From Roseovarius marisflavi (GTDB taxonomy: Bacteria; Pseudomonadota; Alphaproteobacteria; Rhodobacterales; Rhodobacteraceae): 64,000 nucleotides of DNA. Both the position numbers and the translations under genes were made by a program. Numbering within the stretch: position 1 is the stretch's first letter; the number at the start of each line of letters is the position of its first letter. Below the pieces are notes generated by a model. It worked only from the letters and a program-made list of their open reading frames with translations, ran no database searches and was not told where the DNA came from. Positions 24,363-33,844 of the stretch are shown here, piece after piece. The stretch spans positions 1-64,000 of the forward strand of contig NZ_FRBN01000004.1 in NCBI RefSeq assembly GCF_900142625.1, in the 5' to 3' direction.

Positions 24363-25448
24363 TCATTTGAAGAGGATCACGTTGCGCCGGGCGGCGCCGG
24401 TCTTGGTGTCGGCGATGGCCTCGTTGATCTGATCGAGGCGCCAGCGGCCCGAGATGAGTTCGTCGAGTTTGAGGCGGCCCTGTTGGTAGAGGTCGACCAT
24501 CCAGGGGATATCGCGGCGGATGACAACCTCGCCCGCGTAGGAGCCGATCATCGACTGGCCTGCGGCGGCGAAGCTTACGGCCTCGTAAGAAGAGGGTGAG
24601 CCGCTATGGGGCATGCCGACCATAATCATCTTGCCGCCCCCCGCGAGGTAGCGCGGGGCGACGTCATAAGCGGCGGCGGCGCCGACGGTGACGAGCACTA
24701 CATCGGCGCCGCGCCCCATCGCGGCCTTGGCGGCGCGCCAGGGTTTGTCGCCCGTGGCAAGCACGCCGTCGGTGGCGCCGAATTCGAGGGCGACGGCGAG
24801 TTTCTCCTCGTTCATGTCGACCGCTACGATGCGCCGGGCACCGGCGATGCGCGCGCCCTGAATGGCGTTGAGGCCGACGCCGCCGGCGCCGATCACCACC
24901 ACGTCCTGACCGGCACGCAGGCCTGCGGCGTTGACCACGGCGCCGACGCCGGTAATCACGCCGCAGGCCAGAAGGCAGGCCGAGGCCATGTCGATGCCCG
25001 CAGGCAGTTTCACGATCTGGCTTTGGTCGACCACGACCTTTTGCGCGAAGGCCCCGCAGGCCATCGCCTGATGCAGGGTGCCGCCCGAGGTGGTGCTGAG
25101 CGGGCCAAGGTCGCCGTCATAACGGGTTTCGCATCCTGTCGGGCGTCCCGAGCCGCAACTTGGGCAAGAGCCGCAGGAGCGGATCAGGGTGACGACGACC
25201 GGGTCGCCGGTTTCAAAGCCGGTAACGCCCTCGCCGATGGCGCTTATGCGGCCGGCGGCTTCGTGGCCATAGACCGCCGGCAACGACCCGCCCCAGCCAC
25301 CCTCGGCATAGGAAATGTCGGAGTGACAGACGGCCACGGCATCCAGATCGACCAGGACCTCGCCGCGTTCGGGCGCGCGCAGCTCGACGTCCTCGATGAC
25401 AAGCGGCGCGCCGAAGCTGTGACACACGGCGGCTTTGATGGTTGGCAT
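24363..25448 (-). CDS. Zinc-dependent alcohol dehydrogenase (MDR superfamily)
   Basis: A 361-residue enzyme from ATG 25448. Catalytic zinc ligands are visible as CHS (early) and GHEAAGRI; the structural zinc cysteines are in CGSCPSCGSGRPTGCETR. The Rossmann motif is VVIGAGGVGLNAIQGARIAG. It oxidises an alcohol or hydroxy acid with NAD(P). It lies between an enolase-superfamily dehydratase and a PcaD-like hydrolase, suggesting a shared catabolic route. GGAGCG precedes the start. The substrate cannot be named. Confidence 0.9.
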   Translation of the reverse strand: MPTIKAAVCHSFGAPLVIEDVELRAPERGEVLVDLDAVAVCHSDISYAEGGWGGSLPAVYGHEAAGRISAIGEGVTGFETGDPVVVTLIRSCGSCPSCGSGRPTGCETRYDGDLGPLSTTSGGTLHQAMACGAFAQKVVVDQSQIVKLPAGIDMASACLLACGVITGVGAVVNAAGLRAGQDVVVIGAGGVGLNAIQGARIAGARRIVAVDMNEEKLAVALEFGATDGVLATGDKPWRAAKAAMGRGADVVLVTVGAAAAYDVAPRYLAGGGKMIMVGMPHSGSPSSYEAVSFAAAGQSMIGSYAGEVVIRRDIPWMVDLYQQGRLKLDELISGRWRLDQINEAIADTKTGAARRNVILFK

Positions 25449-25548
25449 GGCGACGCTCCTTTTTGCGTTTCGGGCAGGTGACCCGGATTCGCGCGCCATC
25501 GCAAGGGGGGATTGCAGGATGGGCGCCCGCAACGGCGCCCTTGAGGTG

Positions 25549-26337
25549 TCAGATGTGGCCCGTGGCGCGGAGGAAGTCGCGCAGTTGGCGGGCATAGGCC
25601 TCTGGCTGATCTACCGGGGGCACATGGCCCGCGCGGCGGATAAGGTGAAACTGCGAGCCGGGGATAAGATCAACGGTTTCGCGCACAAGATCAGGCGGGG
25701 TCGAGCCATCCTCGGAGCCCGCAATGCCAAGCGTCGGCAGGCGCAGCCCCGAAGTTGGCGTGTAGAAATCCGTGCCTGAAATGGCTGAAGCGCAACCGAT
25801 GTAGCCCTCTGGATCATGCCGCGTCAAAACGTTGAGCCAGGGCAGGTGCCTGTTTTCCTTCATGAACGCGCGGGTGAACCAGCGCTCGCAAGAAGCGCGG
25901 GCAAGCTCTGCCATGCCGCCCGCGCGGGCGGTGGCGATGCGGCTGGCCCAGATCTCGGGGGTGGCGATTTTGGCGGCGGTATTGGACAGAACCATGGCGC
26001 GCACAAGATCGGGCCGCTTTACCGCCAGCCCCTGCGCCACCATCCCGCCAATCGAGAGGCCGACGAACATCGCCTCACGCACCGAAAGGTGATCCAAGAG
26101 ACGCTCAGCGTCGCGCACCAGGGTGCCCATCGAATAGGGCGCGGCCGGGCAGGACGAGAGGCCATGACCGCGCGCGTCATAGCGGATGATGCGCAGGCCC
26201 GGCGGCAAATGTGGCAGGATCGCACCCCAAAGCAGCGTGCCGGTGCCAAGCGCATGCGCGAACACAATCGGCGCGCCCTTTGGGTCACCCTCGTCGAGAT
26301 AATGCAGCCTTATGTCGTCAAATTCCGCAAACGCCAT
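25549..26337 (-). CDS. Alpha/beta hydrolase, 3-oxoadipate enol-lactonase-like
   Basis: A 262-residue alpha/beta-hydrolase. The nucleophile elbow GLSIGGMVAQ (Ser in SxGG), the oxyanion segment HALGTGTLLW and the C-terminal RRAGHVPPVDQPEAYAR (catalytic His) match PcaD-type enol-lactonases. RYDARGHGLS is also typical of that branch. Beta-ketoadipate pathway genes are not adjacent, so its true substrate may be another lactone or ester. It is separated from the dehydrogenase by about 100 bases on the same strand. Confidence 0.8.
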   Translation of the reverse strand: MAFAEFDDIRLHYLDEGDPKGAPIVFAHALGTGTLLWGAILPHLPPGLRIIRYDARGHGLSSCPAAPYSMGTLVRDAERLLDHLSVREAMFVGLSIGGMVAQGLAVKRPDLVRAMVLSNTAAKIATPEIWASRIATARAGGMAELARASCERWFTRAFMKENRHLPWLNVLTRHDPEGYIGCASAISGTDFYTPTSGLRLPTLGIAGSEDGSTPPDLVRETVDLIPGSQFHLIRRAGHVPPVDQPEAYARQLRDFLRATGHI

Positions 26338-26346
26338 GGCCAGACC

Positions 26347-27321
26347 TCAGGCAAACCGGGCGAGGGCGGTCTGAAAGACCTCGGCATCGACATTGCCGCC
26401 CGAAATGGTGGCAAATACCGCGTCGCCCTCGATCTGATCGGCGTGAAACAGGGCGGCTGCAAGCGCCACGGCGCCGCCCGGTTCGGCGACGACCTTGAGC
26501 CGCGACCAGGCGAGGGCCATGGCGTGCAGGCATTGATCCTCGCTCACGACAAGGCCGGGACCACACAGCCGCTGCATGATCGGAAAAGTGATCTCGCCGG
26601 GCTGTGGCGTTACGATGGCGTCGCAGAGGCTTCCGGAAAGACGCGCGTTACGCTCGATCTTGCCAGAGACAAGCGAGCGGGTGACATCGTCGAACCCCTG
26701 CGGCTCGCAGGGGCGGGCGCGCAGACCCGGCGCATCGGCCTCAAGTGCAAGCGCGATGCCAGAGGTCAGTCCGCCACCGCCACAACAGACCAGAACGTCG
26801 GCCTTGGCCACGCCAAGCGCGACCGCGTCCTCGGCGATCTCAAGGCCGATGGTGCCTTGCCCGGCAATCACCTGTGGCTCGTCATAGGGTTTGATCAGGG
26901 TCAGGCCGCGTTCGCCCGCAAGACGCGCGCCGATGGCATCGCGATCCTCGGTGGCGCGATCATAAAGCACCACCTCGGCCCCAAGCGCGCGGGTGTTGTC
27001 GATTTTCATGCGCGGTGAATCGCCCGGCATGATGATCACCGAAGCCACGCCATGTTCGCGCGCCGCCAGGGCCACGCCCTGGGCATGGTTGCCGCTTGAA
27101 AATGCGATCACACCACGGGCGCGGGCGTCGGGGTCAAGCGCTGAAACCGCCGAGCGCGCGCCGCGATACTTGAAGCTTCCGGTGTGTTGCAGGCATTCGG
27201 GTTTCACGAACACCCGCCGCCCGGCGATCTCATCCAGAAACGGCGAGGACAACAGAGGCGTGCGCCGCGCGTGCCCCTTGAGGCGCGCGGCGGCAGAGCG
27301 GATCATGGTGATGTCGGTCAT
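26347..27321 (-). CDS. Threonine/serine dehydratase-like PLP enzyme
   Basis: A 324-residue fold-type II PLP protein. The PLP lysine is Lys51 in TGSFKYRGA; the substrate loop is FSSGNHAQGVAL, the phosphate-binding glycine loop is CCGGGGLTSG and the C-terminal serine-type SGGNVD is present. It would deaminate serine/threonine or racemise hydroxyaspartate/serine; there is no ACT regulatory domain, as in catabolic or racemase forms. Its start overlaps the stop of the upstream hydrolase by four bases (ATGA), so they are co-translated. Confidence 0.88.
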   Translation of the reverse strand: MTDITMIRSAAARLKGHARRTPLLSSPFLDEIAGRRVFVKPECLQHTGSFKYRGARSAVSALDPDARARGVIAFSSGNHAQGVALAAREHGVASVIIMPGDSPRMKIDNTRALGAEVVLYDRATEDRDAIGARLAGERGLTLIKPYDEPQVIAGQGTIGLEIAEDAVALGVAKADVLVCCGGGGLTSGIALALEADAPGLRARPCEPQGFDDVTRSLVSGKIERNARLSGSLCDAIVTPQPGEITFPIMQRLCGPGLVVSEDQCLHAMALAWSRLKVVAEPGGAVALAAALFHADQIEGDAVFATISGGNVDAEVFQTALARFA

Positions 27322-28151
27322 GCTGTTTGCTCCAGCAGCGCGTGAATGGCGGCAAGCGCCGGGGCTTCGTCAAGAAAGGGCACATGGCCGCGATCGGGCA
27401 CCACGGCGGCAATAAGGCCGGGGTGATGCTCTTGCATCTTGGCCAGGGTCGCAGCGGTCAGCAGGTCCGAGTTCTCACCCTTGATCACCGCCAGCGGGAT
27501 ATCTTTGAGTGCGTCGAACAACAGCCAGAGATCGGCCGCCTCGCCGGTGCCGGCCTGACCTGTGAGGGCGTCGCGCAGCTTGGCATCATAGCGCAGCCCA
27601 AGCCCGCCGCCGGGTTTTTCGTAAAACATGAACTCGGCCTGCTGGCGCCAACGCTCAAGGCTGACCCCGGCGAAATCGGGGCCATGCACATGGGCAAGCG
27701 CTGCGGCGCAGCTGTCAAGGTCGGGCAGGCCTGGTTCCTTGCCGACATAATCCATGATCCGCTCAAGGCCCTTGGCATCCACATCCGGCCCGATATCGTT
27801 GAGCACCACCGCCCGGAGGCGCGCCGGGTGGCCATAGGCAAGGGCCATCGCGATCAGCCCGCCGCGCGAGGTGCCGATCAGGGTGACCTGATCAAGCCCG
27901 AGGTGGTCGAGCAGTTCAAGCGCATCCTGACCTTCGCGCAGGATGTTGTAATTGGTGAAATCCGCGTCATAGGCCGACTTTCCGCGCCCGCGATAATCCA
28001 TGCAGATCAACCGGTTATCGGATAGGTGAGGCGCCAAAAAGTTGAAGTCGGCGCTGTTGCGCGTCAGCCCCGCAAGGCAGAGGATCGCACGGCCGTTGCC
28101 CGTATCGGTGTAATAAATCTCAAGCCCGTCCGAGGTGGTGAAATGCGCCAT
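27318..28151 (-). CDS. Alpha/beta hydrolase
   Basis: A 277-residue hydrolase with nucleophile elbow IGTSRGGLIAM (GxSxG), CMDYRGRGKSAYDADFTNYN and a C-terminal VPDRGHVPFLDEAPAL (His). An acidic residue lies in GLKDIPLAVIKGENSDLL-type context. Family members cleave esters, epoxides or C-C bonds. It overlaps both neighbours (HAD gene upstream, dehydratase downstream) at start and stop codons, indicating an operon of three. Confidence 0.87.
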   Translation of the reverse strand: MAHFTTSDGLEIYYTDTGNGRAILCLAGLTRNSADFNFLAPHLSDNRLICMDYRGRGKSAYDADFTNYNILREGQDALELLDHLGLDQVTLIGTSRGGLIAMALAYGHPARLRAVVLNDIGPDVDAKGLERIMDYVGKEPGLPDLDSCAAALAHVHGPDFAGVSLERWRQQAEFMFYEKPGGGLGLRYDAKLRDALTGQAGTGEAADLWLLFDALKDIPLAVIKGENSDLLTAATLAKMQEHHPGLIAAVVPDRGHVPFLDEAPALAAIHALLEQTA

Positions 28152-28837
28152 CAGGAGCCCGCCAGTGCGGGGATGCCCGTCAGATCGTGGCGTATGCTTG
28201 TCGGGCGCGCCGGCAGGCGATCCACCGGATCGCCGGCGCGATTGACCCAGGCCGTAGTAAAGCCATAGCCCGCCGCCGCGCTTGCATCCCAGCCGTTTGA
28301 GGACACGAACAGCACCTCGTCGGGCGCACAGCCAAAGCGCGCGCCGACAAGGTCATAGACCACGCGCGCCGGCTTGAATATCCCGACGCTTTCAACCGAG
28401 AGAACATCGTCAAGCACATCCCCGATGCCCGCCGATCTGACCGCCCCGTCAAGCATATCCGGCGACCCGTTGGACAGGATCGCGGTGTTCATCCCGGCGT
28501 CTTTCAACGCGTGCAGCATGGCGGGGACCTCTGGATAGGCCTCAAGCTCCCAGTAGAGTTGTAACAGGCGCTCGCGCAGATCCCTGTCGTCGCCAAGCCC
28601 CTCGGAATCCATCGCCCAGTCAAGCCCGTCCTGCGTGACCTGCCAGAACCCCGTATGCTCGCCCATGACCGCGCGCAGCCAGGTGTATTGCAACTGCTTA
28701 AGGCGCCATTTCTCGGCAATCGCGGGCCAATGGCGGGCAAAGACCTCGCGGCCGGGTTCTTGTGCGGCGTTGCGGGCGGCGGCGGCGACGTCGAACAGCG
28801 TGCCATAGGCGTCGAAAACACAGGTGGTTATGGGCAT
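28151..28837 (-). CDS. Haloacid dehalogenase type II (HAD superfamily)
   Basis: A 228-residue HAD hydrolase. The nucleophile aspartate is in VFDAYGTLFD (motif I), motif II ILSNGSPDML, Lys in KPARVVYDLV and motif IV VSSNGWDASAAAGYG are all in L-2-haloacid dehalogenase form. It hydrolyses L-2-haloalkanoates to D-2-hydroxy acids. First gene of the co-translated run down to 26347; its start at 28837 has a CGGAGGC ribosome site. The 250-base gap upstream holds the operon's promoter. Confidence 0.9.
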   Translation of the reverse strand: MPITTCVFDAYGTLFDVAAAARNAAQEPGREVFARHWPAIAEKWRLKQLQYTWLRAVMGEHTGFWQVTQDGLDWAMDSEGLGDDRDLRERLLQLYWELEAYPEVPAMLHALKDAGMNTAILSNGSPDMLDGAVRSAGIGDVLDDVLSVESVGIFKPARVVYDLVGARFGCAPDEVLFVSSNGWDASAAAGYGFTTAWVNRAGDPVDRLPARPTSIRHDLTGIPALAGS

Positions 28838-29086
28838 GGGGCCTCCGGGGGCAGGGGCGCGCGACTGGGGAAATCCCGGCGCGGCAGACTATGGATTGCG
28901 CGCAGAGTGGCACGGATTTTCAGGGGTGGAAAGGCCCTGTCGCATAACGCCCACGTGACCGGCCCGCGGGCAAATCAGGATCGGTTTGCAAATCGTGGCA
29001 GGGGTGGTTAGGTTTGCGCATCACTCAAAGCACCCGCGCGATGCGCGGCCTTTAAAACCCATCCCCCCATCACGATTGGATATTTC

Positions 29087-29515
29087 ATGACGCAAGTTAA
29101 ATCGGGCGATACCGTTCGCATTCATTACACGGGTACGCTGGCCGATGGCAGCACCTTTGACAGCAGCGCAGGCCGCGATCCGCTGGAATTTGCGGTCGGC
29201 TCGGGCCAGATCATTCCGGGCCTTGACGCGGCGATACCGGGCATGACCGTGGGCGACAAGAAAACCGTCGAAGTGCCCGCCGATCAGGCCTATGGCCACT
29301 CCGATCCCAACGCCCAGCAGGCCGTGCCGCGCGCCGAAATTCCGGCCGATATCCCGCTTGAGGTAGGCACGCAGCTTCAGGTTCAGACGCCCCAGGGGCA
29401 GGTCATGCCGGTCACCGTGGTCGAGCTGACCGAAGAACAGGTGGTGCTGGACGCCAACCACCCGCTGGCGGGCAAGGATCTGACCTTTGCCATCGAGCTT
29501 GTCGAGATCGCCTGA
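29087..29515 (+). CDS. FKBP-type peptidyl-prolyl cis-trans isomerase (SlyD-like)
   Basis: A 142-residue cytoplasmic isomerase. VRIHYTGTLADGSTFDSSAG, PLEFAVGSGQIIPGLDAAIP and MTVGDKKTVEVPADQAYG are the FKBP core; an insert-in-flap domain like that of SlyD follows (about 72-125) with LDANHPLAGKDLTFAIELVE closing the fold. There is no histidine-rich metal tail. It assists folding by proline isomerisation. Monocistronic, followed by a hairpin-rich region. Confidence 0.92.
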   Translation: MTQVKSGDTVRIHYTGTLADGSTFDSSAGRDPLEFAVGSGQIIPGLDAAIPGMTVGDKKTVEVPADQAYGHSDPNAQQAVPRAEIPADIPLEVGTQLQVQTPQGQVMPVTVVELTEEQVVLDANHPLAGKDLTFAIELVEIA

Positions 29516-29544
29516 ACGCGCGTTTGCCAATTGGCACAACGATA

Positions 29545-29580
29545 AAAAACGCGCGCCGTGGACCATCCACGGCGCGCGTT
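29545..29580 (-). terminator. Terminator of the leftward quinone reductase gene
   Basis: AACGCGCGCCGTGG and CCACGGCGCGCGTT (14-bp perfect arms, loop ACCAT) are flanked on the minus-strand 3' side by six Ts (AAAAAA on +). It therefore serves the leftward unit, though the symmetric stem may also stop the FKBP transcript. Confidence 0.7.
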
Positions 29581-29592
29581 GCGGTTTCCGGG

Positions 29593-29617
29593 CCAGATTT
29601 TTCGGCGAAAAATCTGG
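29593..29617. repeat. Palindrome CCAGATTTTT-CGGCG-AAAAATCTGG
   Basis: A perfect 10-bp inverted repeat around a 5-bp loop, lying between two 3' ends next to the terminator. It could act as a second bidirectional terminator or be a copy of a palindromic repeat; no other copy is in this window. Confidence 0.5.
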
Positions 29618-29627
29618 CGGTTGCGCG

Positions 29628-30617
29628 TCAGGCGATGTCGAGCAGAACCGCACCGGCGCGCCCCGGTGTCATCACTGCATCCTGCGCGGCGGCGCACTCC
29701 TCTAACGGGTAATGGGCGTGAATGGCCGGGGTCAGGCTGCCATCGGCCAAGGCGCTGTGCAGCCGCGCGATGGCGGCCTGTCGCGGCGCATCGGGCAGAA
29801 TGTAGATCAGCGTGATATCAATCGTGATCGCCTTGAACAAATACGGCCCGAACGGCAGCACCGGCGTCATGTTGCGGCCCGAGCCATAGGCGGCGATGGT
29901 GCCATTGGGGGCCATCACCTCGCCGAGGAGCGCCGCGTTTTCGCCAAACTCGACCTCGATCGCGCGCTCCACGCCCTTGCCCTCCGTATCCTCGATGATC
30001 TTGGCCGCAAGGTCGGGATCGGCGTAGTCATACACCTGATCCGCGCCCGCCGCCTTTACACGCTCGACCGCGCCCGCAGAGCAGGTTGCGATCACGCGGG
30101 CGCCTGCGCCATGGGCCAGTTGCACTGCGTTATGGCCCACCGCACCGGCCCCCCCTGAGATCAAAAGGGTTTGCCCTGCCACATCGCCGCCGCCAAACAC
30201 CGTGTGCGCCGCTGTCAGCCCCGGAATGCCAAGTGTCGCGCCGGCGTCAAAGCTCATAGCCTCGGGCAGGGGCACGGCCTGAGTCGCAGGCAGGGCGATA
30301 TACTCGGCGGCGGTGCCATGGGCGCGTTGCCACTGACCATTCCAGATCCAGACCCGCTCGCCGATGCGGGCGGTGTCAACGCCGCTCCCGACCGCCTCGA
30401 TCACGCCGGCGCCGTCGGAATGGGGGATGATTCGATCAAAGGCGGGCTTGGTCACGCCGGGGCGCGCACCGGCACGGGCCTTGGCATCCGACGGGTTCAC
30501 CCCCGAGACATGAAGCCGTACCAGAACCTCGCCCGGTGCCGGGCTTGGGGTGTCGATCTCGATCAGGCCAAGCACATCGCTTGCGGGGCCGAAGGCTGAA
30601 TAGGAAATTGCGCGCAT
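29628..30617 (-). CDS. NADPH:quinone reductase-like oxidoreductase (MDR family, zinc-independent)
   Basis: A 329-residue enzyme: GVNPSDAKARAG and the Rossmann LLISGGAGAVGHNAVQLAHG with a QOR-type sequence and no zinc ligands. It reduces quinones or enones with NADPH. It is the last gene of a leftward run (irr, phosphoesterase, QOR), 18 bases after the phosphoesterase, and ends at a strong terminator. The position beside the iron regulator irr may indicate a redox-related role. Confidence 0.88.
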   Translation of the reverse strand: MRAISYSAFGPASDVLGLIEIDTPSPAPGEVLVRLHVSGVNPSDAKARAGARPGVTKPAFDRIIPHSDGAGVIEAVGSGVDTARIGERVWIWNGQWQRAHGTAAEYIALPATQAVPLPEAMSFDAGATLGIPGLTAAHTVFGGGDVAGQTLLISGGAGAVGHNAVQLAHGAGARVIATCSAGAVERVKAAGADQVYDYADPDLAAKIIEDTEGKGVERAIEVEFGENAALLGEVMAPNGTIAAYGSGRNMTPVLPFGPYLFKAITIDITLIYILPDAPRQAAIARLHSALADGSLTPAIHAHYPLEECAAAQDAVMTPGRAGAVLLDIA

Positions 30618-30635
30618 GTCAGAGGGGCCTTTTTG

Positions 30636-31484
30636 TCAGTGGGGGACACCGTTCACGCCTAAGCTGACGGCGCAGAACGGCAGGAAAGCAATGTTGGTTT
30701 GATCGTCGTGCAGGGTGATGATCCCAAGGTCGGGCGCCTCGGCGGCTGGCGTGAAACTCTCCCAATTCCAGGTCGGCACCGGTGGTGGCGCCTGGTAGAG
30801 CGCCGAGCGCAGGCTACTGAAGGCGATCCGGCCGATATGCCCCGAGACCGGGCGATGCACATGCCCGAAACAAAGCTGGCGCACCGCCGGGAACCGCGCC
30901 AGTAGATCCAGAAGCGCGGCCCCGTTTTCCAACCGGTCCGGGTCAAGCATCGGCAGATCGAGGGCCATCGGCGGGTGATGCAGAAAGACGAGGGTTGCCT
31001 TGTCGGGGTTTGCCAGCAACGCGCGTTCAAGCCAGTCAAGCCGTTCGGCGCAAAGCAGGCCAGAGGCCACGCCGGGGTTCAGGCTGTCAAGGCAGAGAAC
31101 GCGCGCCTGCGGCAGCTCGATCGCATATTGCGCAAAGCCGGGCATCGCGCCATCCGGCAGGCCTAGATGCTCAGGAACCATCGCGCGGTCGTCATGGTTG
31201 CCGGTCATCGGCCACCAAGGAATAGCAAGCCGGTCAAGCTCTGTGGCAAGCGCGCGGTAATTCGCGGGTGTGGCGGTTTCAACCATATCGCCCGAGATCA
31301 GGCAAAGATCGGCAGCGCCATAGTTCTTGTTGATAAAGGAAATCGTCACATCCAGCCGCGCGCGCGGATCGTGGCCCAGAACCGTGCCGTATTCTTCAAA
31401 ATGCAGATCGCTCAGCCAGATGATCCGGGTATCGCCTGTCCGGGTGTTGCCTGTCTGTGTCGACTCAGCCCTGTCGGCTGTCAT
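30636..31484 (-). CDS. Calcineurin-like metallophosphoesterase (CpdA/GpdQ-type)
   Basis: A 282-residue dinuclear metallophosphoesterase with all core motifs: WLSDLHF (Asp, His), SGDMVET (Asp), TGNHDDRAM (Asn, His), VFLHHPP (His) and FGHVHRPVSG (two His). This set fits cyclic-nucleotide or glycerophosphodiester phosphodiesterases. Its start overlaps the irr stop by four bases, so it is co-translated with the iron regulator. The substrate is not determined. Confidence 0.9.
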   Translation of the reverse strand: MTADRAESTQTGNTRTGDTRIIWLSDLHFEEYGTVLGHDPRARLDVTISFINKNYGAADLCLISGDMVETATPANYRALATELDRLAIPWWPMTGNHDDRAMVPEHLGLPDGAMPGFAQYAIELPQARVLCLDSLNPGVASGLLCAERLDWLERALLANPDKATLVFLHHPPMALDLPMLDPDRLENGAALLDLLARFPAVRQLCFGHVHRPVSGHIGRIAFSSLRSALYQAPPPVPTWNWESFTPAAEAPDLGIITLHDDQTNIAFLPFCAVSLGVNGVPH

Positions 31485-31897
31485 TTCCGGCGCAGGCGGA
31501 TGACCACATCGACCGAGGCAATCTCGGCGCCCTCTGGCGCGTCAGGCACCTGCGTGATCTTGAGCTGATCGGCGGGCGCATCCGACAGGGTGCCGGTGTC
31601 TTCCCAATAGAAATGCGGGTGATCATGGGTGTTGGTGTCAAAATAGCTTTTTGAGCCGTCAACCGTTACCTCTTGCACAAGGCCGACCTCGCAAAACGCG
31701 CGCAGCGTATTATAAACCGTGGCCAGAGAGACGCTCTCGCCCATGTCCTGAACATTGGCAAACAGGCTTTCCGCAGTGACATGGCGGTGCTGGCCATCGC
31801 CGACCAGAAGCGTGGCAAGCGCGACACGCTGTCGTGTCGGGCGAAGCCCGGCGCCCGAAAGCCACTGCGTTGCGGTGTTGGTCGCTTGCACTGTCAT
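31481..31897 (-). CDS. irr: Fur-family iron response regulator Irr
   Basis: A 138-residue Fur-family protein from ATG 31897. Winged HTH about 15-85 (LRPTRQRVALATLLVGDGQH, VSLATVYNTLRAF). The dimerisation part has THDHPHFYWEDTG, the His-rich region characteristic of Irr rather than Fur; the CxxC zinc sites are absent. In alphaproteobacteria Irr senses iron via haem and represses or activates iron genes. It is divergent from fabA across about 175 bases, a conserved Rhodobacterales arrangement. Confidence 0.9.
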   Translation of the reverse strand: MTVQATNTATQWLSGAGLRPTRQRVALATLLVGDGQHRHVTAESLFANVQDMGESVSLATVYNTLRAFCEVGLVQEVTVDGSKSYFDTNTHDHPHFYWEDTGTLSDAPADQLKITQVPDAPEGAEIASVDVVIRLRRK

Positions 31898-32072
31898 TTT
31901 TCCGTCTTTCCCGTGTTCCTGGGTAATATAGAGGTGGGTCGGGGCTGAATTCAAATAAAAATCACAGGCGTTTCCTTGGGCGGGCATGACGTCGCAGGCT
32001 TGCATGCGCCTTTTGCCCGATGATAGAGGGTTTGTTAACACAGGGTTTGGAAAATAAAAGGGGGCCGCCTGA

Positions 32073-32582
32073 ATGGCCGATTATCCTAGCAGCTTTGATC
32101 GCGACGACTTGCTGAAATGTGCGCGCGGGGAATTGTTTGGCGAGGGCAATGCGCAATTGCCGGAACCGCCCATGCTCATGATGGACCGCATCACCGAGAT
32201 TTCCGGCGACGGCGGTGCGCATGGCAAGGGTCATGTGGTGGCCGAATTCGATATCCACCCTGATCTGTGGTTCTTCAAATGCCATTTCCCCGGCAATCCG
32301 ATCATGCCCGGCTGTCTCGGCCTTGATGGCCTGTGGCAGCTGACCGGGTTCAACCTTGGCTGGCGCGGCTGGAAGGGGCGCGGCTATGCGCTTGGCGTGG
32401 GCGAGGTCAAACTGACCGGCATGGTGCGCCCGGACCGCAAGATGCTGACCTATTACGTGGATTTCACAAAAGCAGTGCAGAGCCGCCGCCTGACGATGGG
32501 GGTTGCCGACGGCCGGGTTGAGGCCGATGGTGAGGTCATCTATCAGGTGAGTGACATGAAGGTTGCATTGTCGGAAAACTAA
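32073..32582 (+). CDS. fabA: 3-hydroxydecanoyl-[ACP] dehydratase/isomerase
   Basis: A 169-residue hot-dog enzyme making trans-2- and cis-3-decenoyl-ACP, the branch point of anaerobic unsaturated fatty acid synthesis. Catalytic His71 ([13 protein letters not shown]) and Asp85 ([11 protein letters not shown]) match the E. coli His70/Asp84 pair. Length is standard. First gene of fabA-fabB-fabI; a GGGGGCC segment precedes the ATG. Confidence 0.97.
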   Translation: MADYPSSFDRDDLLKCARGELFGEGNAQLPEPPMLMMDRITEISGDGGAHGKGHVVAEFDIHPDLWFFKCHFPGNPIMPGCLGLDGLWQLTGFNLGWRGWKGRGYALGVGEVKLTGMVRPDRKMLTYYVDFTKAVQSRRLTMGVADGRVEADGEVIYQVSDMKVALSEN

Positions 32583-32607
32583 GCCTCGCGGAAAAAGGAG
32601 TACGCAA

Positions 32608-33837
32608 ATGCGTCGAGTTGTGGTGACTGGTCTGGGAGTTGTCTCCAGTATCGGGAACAATGCCCAAGAGGTGCTGGCCTCGCTCAAGGAGGGGCGGTCG
32701 GGTATTACCGCAAATGAGGCGATGGCCGAGCACGGCTTTCGCAGCCAGATCGCCGGGGCGGTGAATATTGACCCGAGCGAGCATATCGACAAACGCGCGC
32801 TGCGCTTCATGGGGCCGGGCGCGGCCTATGCCCATATCGCCATGCAGCAGGCGATTGCCGACAGCGGGCTTGAGGACAGCGATATCGTCAATCCGCGCAC
32901 CGGTCTTGTGGCCGGCTCGGGCGGGCCCTCGACAAGCGCGATGCTTCAGGCCCATCAGGCGGTTCTGAGCAGCGGCGCGACCAAGCGGATCGGGCCCTTT
33001 GCGGTGCCCAAATGCATGTGTTCGACGATTTCGGCCAATCTGAGCACGGCGTTCAAGATCAAGGGCATCAACTATTCGATCACCTCGGCCTGTTCGACCA
33101 GCCTGCATTGCATCGGCAATGCCGCCGAACAGATCATGATGGGCAAACAGGACGTGATGTTTGCGGGCGGCGGAGAAGAGCTTGACTGGACCCTGTCGTG
33201 CCTGTTCGACGCCATGGGTGCGATGAGCAGCAAATATAACGACACCCCCGACAAGGCCAGCCGCGCCTTTGATGCGGGCCGTGATGGCTTTGTCATTTCC
33301 GGCGGCGGCGGCATTCTTGTGCTCGAAGAGCTGGATCATGCGCTTGCGCGCGGAGCCAAGATTTACGCCGAGGTGACCGGCTATGCCGCCACCAGCGACG
33401 GGCACGACATGGTGGCCCCCTCGGGCGAGGGCGGCGAACGCGCGATGCGGCTTGCGCTTGGCCAGCTCAGCACCGATCGCAAGGTCAGCTATATCAACGC
33501 CCACGGCACCAGCACGCCGGTCGGCGATGTCGGCGAAGTCGAGGCCGTGCGCCGCGTCTTCGGCCAGGGGGCAACCCCGCCGATCAGTTCGACAAAATCC
33601 ATGACCGGCCACAGCCAGGGCGCCACCGGCGCGCAAGAGGCGGTTTATTGCCTGCTCGCTCTGGAACATGATTTCATAATTCCCTCGATCAATGTCGAAA
33701 CGCTTGATCCCGCGCTGAACCCGGCAGAAATCGCCACCAAGCGGGTGGACAATGCCGGGCTTGATACGGTCATGACCAACAGTTTCGGCTTTGGCGGCAC
33801 AAACGGCTCGATGCTTCTGAGCAAATATCACGGATGA
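32608..33837 (+). CDS. fabB: 3-oxoacyl-[ACP] synthase I
   Basis: A 409-residue condensing enzyme from ATG 32608 (AAAAAGGAG upstream). Nucleophile Cys162 in SACSTSLHC, first histidine in [13 protein letters not shown], lysine/second histidine in [14 protein letters not shown]. FabB elongates the cis-3-decenoyl-ACP produced by FabA. The distance to fabA (25 bases) and to fabI (7 bases) shows an operon. Confidence 0.96.
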   Translation: MRRVVVTGLGVVSSIGNNAQEVLASLKEGRSGITANEAMAEHGFRSQIAGAVNIDPSEHIDKRALRFMGPGAAYAHIAMQQAIADSGLEDSDIVNPRTGLVAGSGGPSTSAMLQAHQAVLSSGATKRIGPFAVPKCMCSTISANLSTAFKIKGINYSITSACSTSLHCIGNAAEQIMMGKQDVMFAGGGEELDWTLSCLFDAMGAMSSKYNDTPDKASRAFDAGRDGFVISGGGGILVLEELDHALARGAKIYAEVTGYAATSDGHDMVAPSGEGGERAMRLALGQLSTDRKVSYINAHGTSTPVGDVGEVEAVRRVFGQGATPPISSTKSMTGHSQGATGAQEAVYCLLALEHDFIIPSINVETLDPALNPAEIATKRVDNAGLDTVMTNSFGFGGTNGSMLLSKYHG

Positions 33838-33844
33838 CAAATAT